Below are positions 1 through 8,238 of a stretch of 64,000 bases of DNA, one piece after another. Numbering within the stretch: position 1 is the stretch's first letter; every line of letters starts with the position of its first letter. The position numbers and the translations under genes are program-made. The stretch is from contig JARGPJ010000015.1 in the NCBI GenBank assembly GCA_029212615.1, positions 1 to 64,000 on the forward strand, in the 5' to 3' direction. The notes beneath the pieces are model-generated. The model searched no databases and had not been told where the DNA came from. It worked only from the letters and a program-made list of their open reading frames with translations. Source of the stretch: Verrucomicrobiales bacterium (GTDB lineage: Bacteria; Verrucomicrobiota; Verrucomicrobiia; Verrucomicrobiales; DEV007).

Positions 1-60
1 GGGCGGAATTTAGACGCCTTTTCGGCTGGAAACAAGCAGTCGTCCGCGTAATTTCGCGCT

Positions 61-576
61 GTGTCCGAAGATTCAAACCAGGAAGAACCATCCGTATCGG
101 AAGAAGCAGCCGCCGATCCGGGGGTGAAGAATCAGCTCCTCGCCCTGTTTACCCTGCTTCCAGTGCTGGGCCTACTTTGGCTTCTGATTCAGTATCTGCC
201 TGCAGTGGGTGACTGGATGGGAGAAGCCGCGGATAAAGTGGTGGGAACTGAGGAGCCTGGAGATCGGGAGGACAAGGCTTCACCATCAGAACCGGATATC
301 CCCGTGCTTGCTTCCGGGACCGTGGAAGCGACCGCTGACACAAAAGGTTCGTATCGTGAACAGATTGTGGAGCAGCTCGGTGGGTCGGGTACTGTCGAAC
401 TCCGCCATCTTGCGATATCTGATGACAGGGAAAAGATGGTGGCAGCACTGGAACTTGCGGAGGAATCCGGTGGGAAGCGCCTGATTGAGATTTTTTTCGA
501 GCGGGACGAGTTCGGGCGTTATTTGTCGACGGAGGATTCGCCTCTCGATTTCCAAATAAAGCTATGGGGCGAATGA
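61..576 (+). CDS. Hypothetical single-pass membrane protein
   Basis: A 171-residue protein starting at GTG. The N-terminus is acidic (residues 1-20), followed by one strongly hydrophobic segment at about residues 25-48 (LLALFTLLPVLGLLWLLIQY), then an acidic linker and a folded-looking C-terminal domain from about residue 90 with alternating charged and hydrophobic residues. This is the shape of an inner-membrane anchored protein. I do not recognise the family. The gene sits alone on the plus strand at the window edge; the next genes are on the minus strand and end at 675, leaving about 100 bp of convergent spacer in which I see nothing. The GTG start is the first in frame, but the window begins only 60 bp upstream, so co-transcription with an upstream gene cannot be judged. 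Confidence 0.65.
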   Translation: MSEDSNQEEPSVSEEAAADPGVKNQLLALFTLLPVLGLLWLLIQYLPAVGDWMGEAADKVVGTEEPGDREDKASPSEPDIPVLASGTVEATADTKGSYREQIVEQLGGSGTVELRHLAISDDREKMVAALELAEESGGKRLIEIFFERDEFGRYLSTEDSPLDFQIKLWGE

Positions 577-674
577 AGCCCCGTGAGGCGTTTGTTTGAA
601 CGGTGCGGGACAGAGCTAGCCGCCTTCCGCGATGGATGCGCGAGGGCGAAAACTTTTGGCCGGCGAATTTTTTT

Positions 675-1088
675 TCATGGAAGGAAAAAGAGAAGGTAGA
701 GCCAGTTCAGGAGGAGGAGGGCGAAGAAAAGAACAGCGCCTCTTTTGAGCCTGCGGTTCTGAATTTCCGTCGAGGGCATGACGTCCCCCCGAAGAAATTG
801 ATTCAGTCCAAGGGCGAACCAGAGCGGAGAGGCTAGAACCAAAGCGGAAAACAGCGGATGAAACATGAAGGCTTCCCTCCATTTGCCGTGAGCAAGAGAT
901 TGCATCGCCCGTGTGCCTCCGCAGGCGAGACAGGGGATTCCGGTGTGTTCCCGAAAACCGCAGGCAGGAAATTGAGCGGGCAGTTTCTCATAAAAGTGTG
1001 CGGTGACTAACATTATCACTATTGCAATGAACGTGATACAGGGCGCGACGAGAACTGCGATCTGTCGATGAGATGGCCTCTGACTCAC
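675..1088 (-). CDS. DUF2752 family membrane protein
   Basis: I place the start at GTG 1088-1086, inside a GTGA overlap with the stop of the upstream minus-strand gene (TGA at 1087-1085). The open frame runs further upstream, but that part lies inside the neighbouring gene. The resulting 137-residue protein has a hydrophobic N-terminal segment, then the DUF2752 signature GIPCLACGGTRA with two cysteines, followed by a short amphipathic helix with HPLF and a second membrane segment near the C-terminus ending in a hydrophobic tail. DUF2752 proteins are small, uncharacterised membrane proteins found widely in Bacteroidetes and PVC bacteria. The 4-bp stop/start overlap implies translational coupling with the OmpA-like gene upstream. 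Confidence 0.8.
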   Translation of the reverse strand: MSQRPSHRQIAVLVAPCITFIAIVIMLVTAHFYEKLPAQFPACGFREHTGIPCLACGGTRAMQSLAHGKWREAFMFHPLFSALVLASPLWFALGLNQFLRGDVMPSTEIQNRRLKRGAVLFFALLLLNWLYLLFFLP

Positions 1089-2044
1089 GGCGCCGAAAGT
1101 TGAACGAGCATCAATCTCGCGACCGCGTTTCCGGTTTCGGAGGTGGTGATTTTCGCCTCGGGAAGGCATCTTGATTCGTCAATATCCCTCCCATCAAAGA
1201 GAGCTGAACGGATCGCTTTGATCTGAGGCGTTTCACGATCGGTGAGCGTGAGTTGCATCACCGGAAGCGGAAGATCTGATTTTCTGCAGACATCGTCAAG
1301 GTCGATGAGGAGGCGGCGGATGCGGTCGAGGTGGACGAGTTCCCCGTCGAGGTTTGTCTCAAGAAGGTTGGTGTTCTCGATATCGTTGCGGAGTGTCCTG
1401 GTTCTGGTTTCTGTTAAATTGATTAAACCGGTGTAGTCGACATCCCCTTCAATAATGTATTGGGGCGACTCGGCGAGAAAGGTTTCGAGATCGGGGGCGT
1501 AGAGTTCGCCTTCGACAAACCAGGACCCGCGTTCCCAATTGATCCTTACCGTTTTCATCGATTCAGGGAATCGGGCCTCGAAAAGCATTTGAGTGATCTT
1601 TTCAAGATCCTGCTCACGCTGCTCCTTCAGGCCCGCCGCAAAGTCACCGACCGTTTTGACCAGGTCGTCACGGATTTGTTTTACTTCCTCTGCGTTCTTC
1701 TCGTTTCGTTCGATTGCATAGGGAGTATTGAGGGAATGATATTCGGCGAGGGCGATATCGACCGAATGAGCACCGATATTGTGTTTTCTGAGGTAGCTCT
1801 CGGCGGAAGGGGCGAGCGGGTCGCGAAGGCCGCGGAGTCGCTTTTTGAAAAATCCGACGCGTTCAACGCTGAGAATTTCGATTCCCGGTTCTGCTCTGAG
1901 ATCAGATAGGGCGCCGCGCCATTGGAAACCACGAATAAGAAGAAAGAGTGTGAAGCCGAGGACAATGGCGGCGAGGCACGCCGAGAACACAATATAGCGA
2001 GTCGAGTGCTTCGGTGGTGATACTGGCGGTTCCTGCTCAGTCAT
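1085..2044 (-). CDS. Membrane-anchored OmpA-like protein, degenerate C-terminus
   Basis: A 319-residue protein with a cytoplasmic N-terminus, one transmembrane helix at about residues 17-38 (YIVFSACLAAIVLGFTLFLL), then a periplasmic part. Residues about 53-80 (PGIEILSVE, then GLRDPLA) resemble the N-terminal BON-like region found ahead of OmpA domains in some cyanobacterial and PVC proteins. A charged helical stretch follows (about 110-160), and residues about 250-319 line up in shape with an OmpA peptidoglycan-binding domain, but the usual GHTD and NR.V signatures are not present. The assignment is therefore by architecture, not by a complete motif. It is translationally coupled to the DUF2752 gene, suggesting a joint envelope role. 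Confidence 0.5.
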   Translation of the reverse strand: MTEQEPPVSPPKHSTRYIVFSACLAAIVLGFTLFLLIRGFQWRGALSDLRAEPGIEILSVERVGFFKKRLRGLRDPLAPSAESYLRKHNIGAHSVDIALAEYHSLNTPYAIERNEKNAEEVKQIRDDLVKTVGDFAAGLKEQREQDLEKITQMLFEARFPESMKTVRINWERGSWFVEGELYAPDLETFLAESPQYIIEGDVDYTGLINLTETRTRTLRNDIENTNLLETNLDGELVHLDRIRRLLIDLDDVCRKSDLPLPVMQLTLTDRETPQIKAIRSALFDGRDIDESRCLPEAKITTSETGNAVARLMLVQLSAP

Positions 2045-2069
2045 TGGCTTTCATTCTAGCTGGAGTTTC

Positions 2070-2285
2070 TCAGGGATCGAGTGTTTTTGATCTCTTGAGG
2101 CCTAAAAAAATGTCGAGCTCGGGGATATCTCCGTCGTGGACCACGGCGAGCGGTCCGCCTATGGCGGATTCAGGAGCGGGATGAAGAACGCAGGCGCCAT
2201 AGCTCGTGCCGCTCATGCGTGCGTTGCAGATTCTGAGCATGTTCCGCACCCTCTGTATCATGAGGTCGTCAGGAATAGGTACCAT
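2070..2285 (-). CDS. Possible small or decayed gene in the 2045-2388 interval
   Basis: This is the only coding candidate in the 344-bp stretch between two better supported genes. It reads as 71 residues from an ATG at 2285, with codons mostly ending in C or G and a natural-looking composition (RVRNMLRICNARMSGTSYGA, then HPAPESAIGGPLAVVHDGD). The same frame stays open upstream to a stop at 2345-2343 without another ATG. In another frame just upstream the sequence reads NYVLTDPKPF, which would join this frame after one base is skipped near a TTTT run at about 2324, so the gene could be a frameshifted remnant. It is 25 bp ahead of the OmpA-like gene and could be the first cistron of that unit. 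I do not recognise a family; it may also be noise. Confidence 0.3.
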   Translation of the reverse strand: MVPIPDDLMIQRVRNMLRICNARMSGTSYGACVLHPAPESAIGGPLAVVHDGDIPELDIFLGLKRSKTLDP

Positions 2286-2388
2286 TCCCCGCTCAGGAAT
2301 CCCAGGGGCGACGATTGGGAAGGCGAAAAGGCTTCGGGTCCGTTAAGACGTAGTTGTCGGAGTCCGCTTGTGATCTGAGGATAGAGCA

Positions 2389-3309
2389 ATGCGCTGCTTT
2401 CCTGTTTTGATTTTCCTGGCTCTATTTCGTTTCGACGGAGCAGCGTTTGATCCTGCGAACCAGGATGACTCACTATCATTGGTGAGACATTTCCAACCTC
2501 GATCCCGACCGCTTGGACCGGGCTTTCACGAGGCGGGGTTCGAGCCTGTGCAGGGGGAGACGATTTCGCTAATGGGCGGGACAGAGGTATTTCAGATGCA
2601 GGACAGCGGGCATTTTGAGCGGTCCCTGCACCGCAACTTCCCTGAACACTCGCTGAAAGTCCGAAATCTTGGGTGGCCGGCTGACACGGTTTTCAGGCAG
2701 CAGCGACCGATGTATTTCTATACGGATGTGGGCGACTCGCAGCAGGGTAGCATTCCTGACAGCCGCAAAAAGGTCACTCCCGGAACGTTCATCCTTCAAT
2801 TTGGAAAAATGGAATCGCTCGATGGAATTGAGGCTCTGGAGTCATTCACGACGAGCTATGGGAAATTGTTAACTGAGCTCTTAAAAATCAGCGGGCGAAT
2901 CATTCTAGTTCAACCTTCCCCCTTCCCGGAAGATGGTCCTGCGGGTTCCCTCGCGGCGGAGCGAAACAGCGTTCTGGAGGATTACCGCGAAGCGATCCGG
3001 AAATTGGCGACGAAGCATCGAGTCATCTCGGTGGAATCATTTGATGATCTATCTGCGCGGGTCGATTCAGATACTGAGGGGTCGAGTTTACAGAGGGCCA
3101 TCCTCCGAAAAAACAAGTTATGGGATCAGTATTATCGACCGACGAATTGGGCTTTTCTATTTGGTGATCGTCAGCATGTCCCCAGTTCACGGGACCACCG
3201 CGATGCAAACCGGCGATGGTTTGTAGAAGAGATAGAGAAAATCCCGCCTCTCATCGCGGCCGAAGAGGCGGTTATCCGGGATCTTGCTAAAGGGGGTGAA
3301 AATGAATAA
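2389..3309 (+). CDS. SGNH-like protein lacking the catalytic serine
   Basis: A 306-residue protein with a signal peptide (residues 1-19, cleavage likely after DGAA). The fold signature is SGNH/GDSL hydrolase: ETISLMGGTEVF replaces the GDS block, NLGWPADTVF follows the usual block II position, FGKMESLDG replaces the GxND block, and a GDRQHVPSSRDHRD block sits near the C-terminus. The nucleophile serine is replaced by glycine/threonine, so hydrolase activity is doubtful. As I recall, PVC genomes often place such SGNH-like modules beside or fused to membrane-bound dehydrogenase/haem proteins. Here the stop overlaps the start of exactly such a gene by 8 bp, so the two are probably coupled. Start at ATG 2389 with the signal peptide directly following. 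Confidence 0.7.
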   Translation: MRCFPVLIFLALFRFDGAAFDPANQDDSLSLVRHFQPRSRPLGPGFHEAGFEPVQGETISLMGGTEVFQMQDSGHFERSLHRNFPEHSLKVRNLGWPADTVFRQQRPMYFYTDVGDSQQGSIPDSRKKVTPGTFILQFGKMESLDGIEALESFTTSYGKLLTELLKISGRIILVQPSPFPEDGPAGSLAAERNSVLEDYREAIRKLATKHRVISVESFDDLSARVDSDTEGSSLQRAILRKNKLWDQYYRPTNWAFLFGDRQHVPSSRDHRDANRRWFVEEIEKIPPLIAAEEAVIRDLAKGGENE

Positions 3310-5944
3310 TCGTATCCTGCTTCTGCTCAGTTTCCTCTTTCTCAGCCTTTCGAGCAATGTGCTCAAGGCGGTCTCAGTCGGGGACGCCGCCGCTGACAAT
3401 TCGGTGGATGCTCAGCTCCGGGCCTTCGAGGTTCATCCCGAATTTGAGATTAATATTTTTGCTGATGAGTCGATGGGGATTGCTAATCCCATCGCGATGC
3501 ACTGGGATGACAGGGGGCGCCTCTGGGTCCTGACAACCCTGACCTACGCGCAACTGGAGCCGGGTGAAAACCCGAATGATACGCTCGTGATTCTCGAAGA
3601 TACTGACAGTGACGGGCGTGCCGATCAATCCACGGTCTTCGCTGATCAGCTGAATATGCCGATGGGGTTTGCCATTGGAAAGGAAGGGGTCTATCTCGGA
3701 GAAGGACCGGACCTGCTGCTTCTGAAAGATACTGACGGGGATGATCAGGCTGACTCGAGAGAGGTATTGCTGACGGGATTCGGAACAGGAGATACGCATC
3801 AGAATATCTCCAATTTCACCTGGGGCCCGCAAGGGTGTCTCTATTTTGCGCAGGGGCTGCACTGTTATTCACGCGTCGAAACGCCCTGGGGAATTGTCCG
3901 GGGAGATACTGCCGGATTTTGGAGGTTTCATCCGGAGACATTCAAGCTGGAGCCGTTTTGTTTTCCGGCGCTTGCCAGTGCCAATCCCTGCGGGATGGCT
4001 TTTGATAAAACCGGGGCTTTGTTCCTTAAGTCGAATAACCGTGAACTCATCTACGTTTCGCCGGGACTGATTCCGACGACCCACCCTGAAAACCTGGTGC
4101 CGGTTGCATCGATCGGGGTGACTCCGGGGAAATCGATGGGGGCGGAGTATGTCGAGTCTGCTCATCTCCCTGACTGGATTCAGAATCATATCCTGGTGTC
4201 CGGCTACTATGCGAATCGCGTCACCGCTTTTCCGCTCATCGAAGAAGGCGCGGGGTATGCAAGAGTGGAACCGGTTGAACTACTGGCTTCAAAGCATTCA
4301 AGTTTTCGACCGGTTGAGACCCGGATCGGACCTGACGGTGCGATTTATGTGGCTGACTGGTTTAATCCCGTCATTGGTCATTATCAGGCTTCGTTGCGGC
4401 ATCCCGATCGCGACAAAGAGCATGGAAGGGTTTGGCGACTTACCGCAAAAGGTCGGGAACTGATTTCCCGGGAGGTACCAGAGAGAAGAAATGAACTGAT
4501 CAAACCGGACATTGATGGCGATCACCCGCGCGAACGGTTGGAGGCAATCATTCAGGCTGCAGGTAGGGGTAGTTCAGGAGCAGTGGTAGAGGCACTGAAA
4601 GCTTTGGATCATCCCCGTGATCGATTCATTGACTATGCGCTTGAGCAAACCGTCCATGCCTTGTCCCCCCGGTGGATGCCCTTGATTGCCGAAGGAGAAC
4701 CGCTCTTTGAGAATCCGGAACATCTCGTATTTGCCCTTGAAACGGTCGGAGGCAGTGCGGCGGCAATAGTAGCGATTCGTGAGATGAAGAAAGATCATCT
4801 CGAGGGCGATCTTCGGGTTCGCCTTGCCAGGTTGATCGCCCGCCATGGTGGTGAGAAGGCGGTGGTGGATTTGCTGAAGGAGTTTGAGGGGAATGCCACC
4901 GTACTCGAGGCGATTGCTGAAACGGCGAAGGCACCCGGGGTGGATGTTTCCTCTCTCGTGAAGAGATTGCTGGAAAGTGGTGAAGAGCCCATTCGGATTC
5001 AGGCTCTCAGAATGATCTCCCGGTGGAGGATCAGATCGTTGAAAGAAGAAGTGATCACCCTGTGTGAGGATGAAGCCGAATCCACCGCCGTTCAGGTGGC
5101 GGCGATTCGAGCTCGAGCCAGGGTGGAGGGGCCTGCTTCCGCTGCTCGTATTTTGAATTCAATGGGATCCGCTTCTCCGGCGGTGAGAGTTGCGATGGTG
5201 GAGTCACTCGTCATGTTTGCGCCGGATGAGGTTGCTGAAGCCGCGGCTCCTTTCCTGATGAATGGCGAATCCAAGGCAGAAGTGAAGTCCCTGCTCGCGC
5301 CGTTCTTTCTCAGGGAGGAAGGGAGGACTGCCATCAGGGAAGTTCTTTCCGGGACGGACATGAGTAAGGATTCAGCCGGGCGCATGGTCGCTGCGATGAG
5401 CGAGTTGGGGCAAAGTGATGAGGCTTTGTTAGGTGTGCTGCAGGACGCGATGGGGGTTGTTTCCGGAAACCGTGCCTATTCCGTCGATTTCGTCGCCTCT
5501 CTCGTAAAAGAGGTTCAAACGAGAGGGGATGCCTTAACGGGGAAAGAAATCTACGCGAAGGCTGAGCTGACGTGTGCGGCTTGCCATCAGATCGGGAAGG
5601 TTGGTGGCGTTGTTGGTCCGCCGCTGGATGCTGTTGGTGCAGGCCTCTCGACTGATCTCCTCATTGAATCAGTGCTCTGGCCCAACCGTCAGTTAAAAGA
5701 GGGATATTTCGCGGTTACGGTGACGAGTAAATCCGGTGACAAATATTCCGGCTACCGTGAGAAGGAGGTGGATGGTGTGTTTTTCCTCCGCGATACCGCG
5801 ACCGGCCAGGTCAGGGAGATTCCGCGAGTCGAGATTTCCCGAATTCAGGATATCGGGTCGCTCATGCCGCAGGGGATTACCAATGGGTTGAGCCGTGAGG
5901 AGCTCCGTGACCTGATTGCCTACCTTGGAACGCTCAAAGGGTGA
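3302..5944 (+). CDS. PVC membrane-bound dehydrogenase with HEAT repeats and C-terminal haem domain
   Basis: I start at ATG 3302, preceded by a strong AAAGGGGGTG ribosome site at 3290-3299; an in-frame ATG at 3284 lies inside the previous gene and would spoil the signal peptide. The 880-residue product has a signal peptide (1-23), an N-terminal beta-propeller of the PVC putative membrane-bound dehydrogenase family (about 35-390, with DTDSDG and DTDGDDQAD calcium-like repeats and the WGPQGCLYFAQG block), a helical HEAT-repeat region (about 395-720), and a cytochrome-c-like haem domain with CAACH at residues 758-762, followed by GGVVGPPLDAVG and a C-terminal region typical of the Planctomycetes-type haem-binding domain. 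It is exported and probably passes electrons from an unknown, possibly sugar-derived, substrate. It ends base-to-base against the convergent next gene. Confidence 0.85.
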   Translation: MNNRILLLLSFLFLSLSSNVLKAVSVGDAAADNSVDAQLRAFEVHPEFEINIFADESMGIANPIAMHWDDRGRLWVLTTLTYAQLEPGENPNDTLVILEDTDSDGRADQSTVFADQLNMPMGFAIGKEGVYLGEGPDLLLLKDTDGDDQADSREVLLTGFGTGDTHQNISNFTWGPQGCLYFAQGLHCYSRVETPWGIVRGDTAGFWRFHPETFKLEPFCFPALASANPCGMAFDKTGALFLKSNNRELIYVSPGLIPTTHPENLVPVASIGVTPGKSMGAEYVESAHLPDWIQNHILVSGYYANRVTAFPLIEEGAGYARVEPVELLASKHSSFRPVETRIGPDGAIYVADWFNPVIGHYQASLRHPDRDKEHGRVWRLTAKGRELISREVPERRNELIKPDIDGDHPRERLEAIIQAAGRGSSGAVVEALKALDHPRDRFIDYALEQTVHALSPRWMPLIAEGEPLFENPEHLVFALETVGGSAAAIVAIREMKKDHLEGDLRVRLARLIARHGGEKAVVDLLKEFEGNATVLEAIAETAKAPGVDVSSLVKRLLESGEEPIRIQALRMISRWRIRSLKEEVITLCEDEAESTAVQVAAIRARARVEGPASAARILNSMGSASPAVRVAMVESLVMFAPDEVAEAAAPFLMNGESKAEVKSLLAPFFLREEGRTAIREVLSGTDMSKDSAGRMVAAMSELGQSDEALLGVLQDAMGVVSGNRAYSVDFVASLVKEVQTRGDALTGKEIYAKAELTCAACHQIGKVGGVVGPPLDAVGAGLSTDLLIESVLWPNRQLKEGYFAVTVTSKSGDKYSGYREKEVDGVFFLRDTATGQVREIPRVEISRIQDIGSLMPQGITNGLSREELRDLIAYLGTLKG

Positions 5945-7054
5945 TCACCAGGTGTGAACAACGCTTTCGGAGGAGACCCCTCCCATTTCGCCGAGAAGCT
6001 TAATCACTTCCTCCCGCCAAACCGCCAGATCAGGCTCTGCGGCAGGGGCACGGGTGCCGGGGAAAACGAGGTAGCTTACCGAAACGTCATTGATCGCACG
6101 GACCCGACCGGAAGCGTTGGGATTCAAACTCCGGGCAATCTTAAGCGATGCCTCACCAACTTTTGATTCAGGACCGGAGTCGCCGAGGATCGCGGGATAG
6201 ATCTTTCCTTCGTAGACCACCGCTGCGTAGTTGCCTGCTTTGGGAGTCCATGAGGAGCTGCCGCTCAGCCATGAATTCGGGAGCACGACAAAGGGGTCGG
6301 TAGTCGCCACGACATAGCGGCGATCATTTGTCCATTGTTGAAAGGTGGTTCCGTTGCCTCTTCCTTTCGCATATTTCAATTGAGCTTCGCAGGTCGCGAG
6401 CATTTCCCGCCAGATGAGGCCTTTGTCTTCGGCTGCCTTTTCGATGAGGGTTTCTCTCACTTTCTCGAGTTCTTTGATCACTTCGGGGTAGTAGTCGACG
6501 AAAGGGTTCTGCGGCGTGCTGCCACTCTTCGACCAGCCGTATTTGGTGAAGGGAAGAAAAGAATTGGACGTTCTCGCGAGATCGTAATCACTGAGATTGG
6601 CGGCGCGGCCCGGATCGCTCCCATCCGTAACCACATCCATGTCTCCCTGAAGCCAGAACACCTTGCGGCCACTTTTCGGATCAGTGAGTTGCAGGACCGT
6701 TTCACAGTCAAAGTAGTTGTGCGTCGTCGGAAAAACGCCGCCCTTCATGTATTTGATTTTGGTGTCGTAGAGTTGCTTGTACCGGGGGGAGACTTCCGCC
6801 GATTCGAAAAGGGCGGGAAGGCCGGGAAGGACCGTTTTCAACGACGGGTTGATCTTCAACAGTTCTTCCAGCGTGGTTGCCGGACTGGGAACCGAAAACT
6901 GGATCTCCTTGAGGAAGGTTTTTCCTGAACCGCGAAGTTCATTGGCGGTGGCGCTTTCCTTGACTTCGACCCAGTTTTTCAGGTTGGCGGATTCGGCATG
7001 GCTCCATTGGCAGAATACCGGAAGAAGAGAGATGAGGAGGGCGGTCGTGCGCAT
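5945..7054 (-). CDS. Secreted GH75 chitosanase-like protein
   Basis: A 369-residue protein with a signal peptide (residues 1-20, cleavage after SHA). Two blocks match the fungal-type chitosanase family GH75: QGDMDVVTDGSDPGR at about 136-150, equivalent to the DMD..DG motif, and ILGDSGPESKVGEASL at about 289-304. In that second block D292 and E301 are nine residues apart, the same spacing as the catalytic Asp and Glu I recall for the Aspergillus enzyme. The family hydrolyses chitosan with inversion. The region between the blocks (about 180-250) is longer than in fungal forms. The gene is convergent with the haem dehydrogenase; its stop begins at the very next base. About 245 bp upstream (7055-7299) show no gene. 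Confidence 0.7.
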   Translation of the reverse strand: MRTTALLISLLPVFCQWSHAESANLKNWVEVKESATANELRGSGKTFLKEIQFSVPSPATTLEELLKINPSLKTVLPGLPALFESAEVSPRYKQLYDTKIKYMKGGVFPTTHNYFDCETVLQLTDPKSGRKVFWLQGDMDVVTDGSDPGRAANLSDYDLARTSNSFLPFTKYGWSKSGSTPQNPFVDYYPEVIKELEKVRETLIEKAAEDKGLIWREMLATCEAQLKYAKGRGNGTTFQQWTNDRRYVVATTDPFVVLPNSWLSGSSSWTPKAGNYAAVVYEGKIYPAILGDSGPESKVGEASLKIARSLNPNASGRVRAINDVSVSYLVFPGTRAPAAEPDLAVWREEVIKLLGEMGGVSSESVVHTW

Positions 7055-7299
7055 GGTTTTGTCAGGACTGAGCGTTTAACTTTGTAATGATAGCATCGAC
7101 ATCGTAGACGCATCCACCCCGGGTGCCACCGCTAACATTCAGCATCGCTGCCCGGAGTCGGGAAGATGGGGAAGGGGGCGGATCAATTTGTTCATGGGGT
7201 GGGTGAGAAGTTCCTCGATATCTCCTGTAGAATCAACTGTCCCGGTCGTCGCCGGATATAGGAAGGGGATGTCTTGGGGGCGCAATCCAAATTGTTTTC

Positions 7300-8151
7300 T
7301 TATACTTCCTCTACGGTGTTGGTCAGGGTTCCGATACCTTCGATCGTGATGGTGATTTCGTCGTCGATTTCGAGAGTGAAATCCGAATCAGGAACGATGC
7401 CGGTGCCGGTCATGAGGTAAGCCCCCCGGGCGAAATCATTGCAGCGGAAAAGGAATTCTGTGAGTTCTTCAAAGCTGCGTTTGATTTGGTTGAGCGCAGT
7501 TTCACCTGAGAACACTTCGTTGCCATCTCTATGAATGGAAATAGCGATGCTGCTGTCGAGGGAGGGAGTTTCGCCGACGAGGAGACATGGGCCAATCGCG
7601 CAGGCGCCGGTGTAGCTTTTGGCCTGAGGGAGGTAGAGCGGATTCTCGCCCTCAATCGAGCGTGAGCTCATGTCGTTGCCGATAGTACACCCGAAAATTT
7701 CACCCTGACTGGATATGGCGAGGGTAAATTCAGGTTCGGGAACATCCCAGGTCGAATCGTGCCGGATGCCGACTTTATCGAGGTGGCCCCGGGTCCGACT
7801 CGCGCTGGATTTAAAGAAGAGTTCAGGACGCTCTGCGTCGTAGACCTTGTCGTAGAAAATATCTCCCCCGGCGCTTTCCGCTTCTTCCATGCGGGCGGTC
7901 CGGCTGCGAAAGTAGGTCACTCCTGAAGCCCAGACTTCCTGATCCTCAATGGGTGGTTGATAGGGGATCTCAGGATTGAAGGATGCTGCGTCTGAAGCCG
8001 ATTCGAGCTGCCCGGTGAGATAAGTCGAAGGGGAGTCCGAGGTGAAGAGATCGTTGAAAGAGAATTCCGGTGAAAGGTGCTTAAAGAGGCCGGGAGTGTG
8101 GGTATCTTCGACAAATACTGAACTGGCAGTGCGGAAAATTCGATACGGCAT
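7300..8151 (-). CDS. Fumarylacetoacetate hydrolase family protein
   Basis: I start at ATG 8151 (MPYRIFRTAS); the frame is open to 8256 but that would cross the divergent gene starting at 8239. The 283-residue protein carries the FAH fold, with metal ligands expected in the PEPEFTLAI segment and in GCTIGNDMSSRSIEGENPL, followed by LYLPQAKSYTGACAIGP. That block most resembles the branch containing 2-keto-3-deoxy-arabinonate dehydratase and related sugar-acid enzymes rather than classical fumarylacetoacetase. A role in sugar-acid catabolism fits the polysaccharide-degradation genes nearby, but the substrate cannot be read from sequence. Cytoplasmic, no signal peptide. Divergent from the NlpC/P60 gene with 87 bp between the starts. 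Confidence 0.85.
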   Translation of the reverse strand: MPYRIFRTASSVFVEDTHTPGLFKHLSPEFSFNDLFTSDSPSTYLTGQLESASDAASFNPEIPYQPPIEDQEVWASGVTYFRSRTARMEEAESAGGDIFYDKVYDAERPELFFKSSASRTRGHLDKVGIRHDSTWDVPEPEFTLAISSQGEIFGCTIGNDMSSRSIEGENPLYLPQAKSYTGACAIGPCLLVGETPSLDSSIAISIHRDGNEVFSGETALNQIKRSFEELTEFLFRCNDFARGAYLMTGTGIVPDSDFTLEIDDEITITIEGIGTLTNTVEEV

Positions 8152-8238
8152 GGCGCGAGCATAGCGGAAAACTGAAGGGGTTCCAGTCTGGAGGGAGACG
8201 GGGTTGTGGGATGAGCTTTTTCCTTCTAGAGTGTCGGC

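Noticed and set aside
1..17. 12-mer GAATTTAGACGC shared with 58469-58480
   Set aside because: A 12-mer pair is expected many times by chance in a window of this length and has no symmetric context.
6335..6928. A 197-residue plus-strand frame inside the GH75-like gene
   Set aside because: Antisense to a signal-peptide-bearing protein with catalytic motifs; composition is Arg/Phe-rich without a domain.
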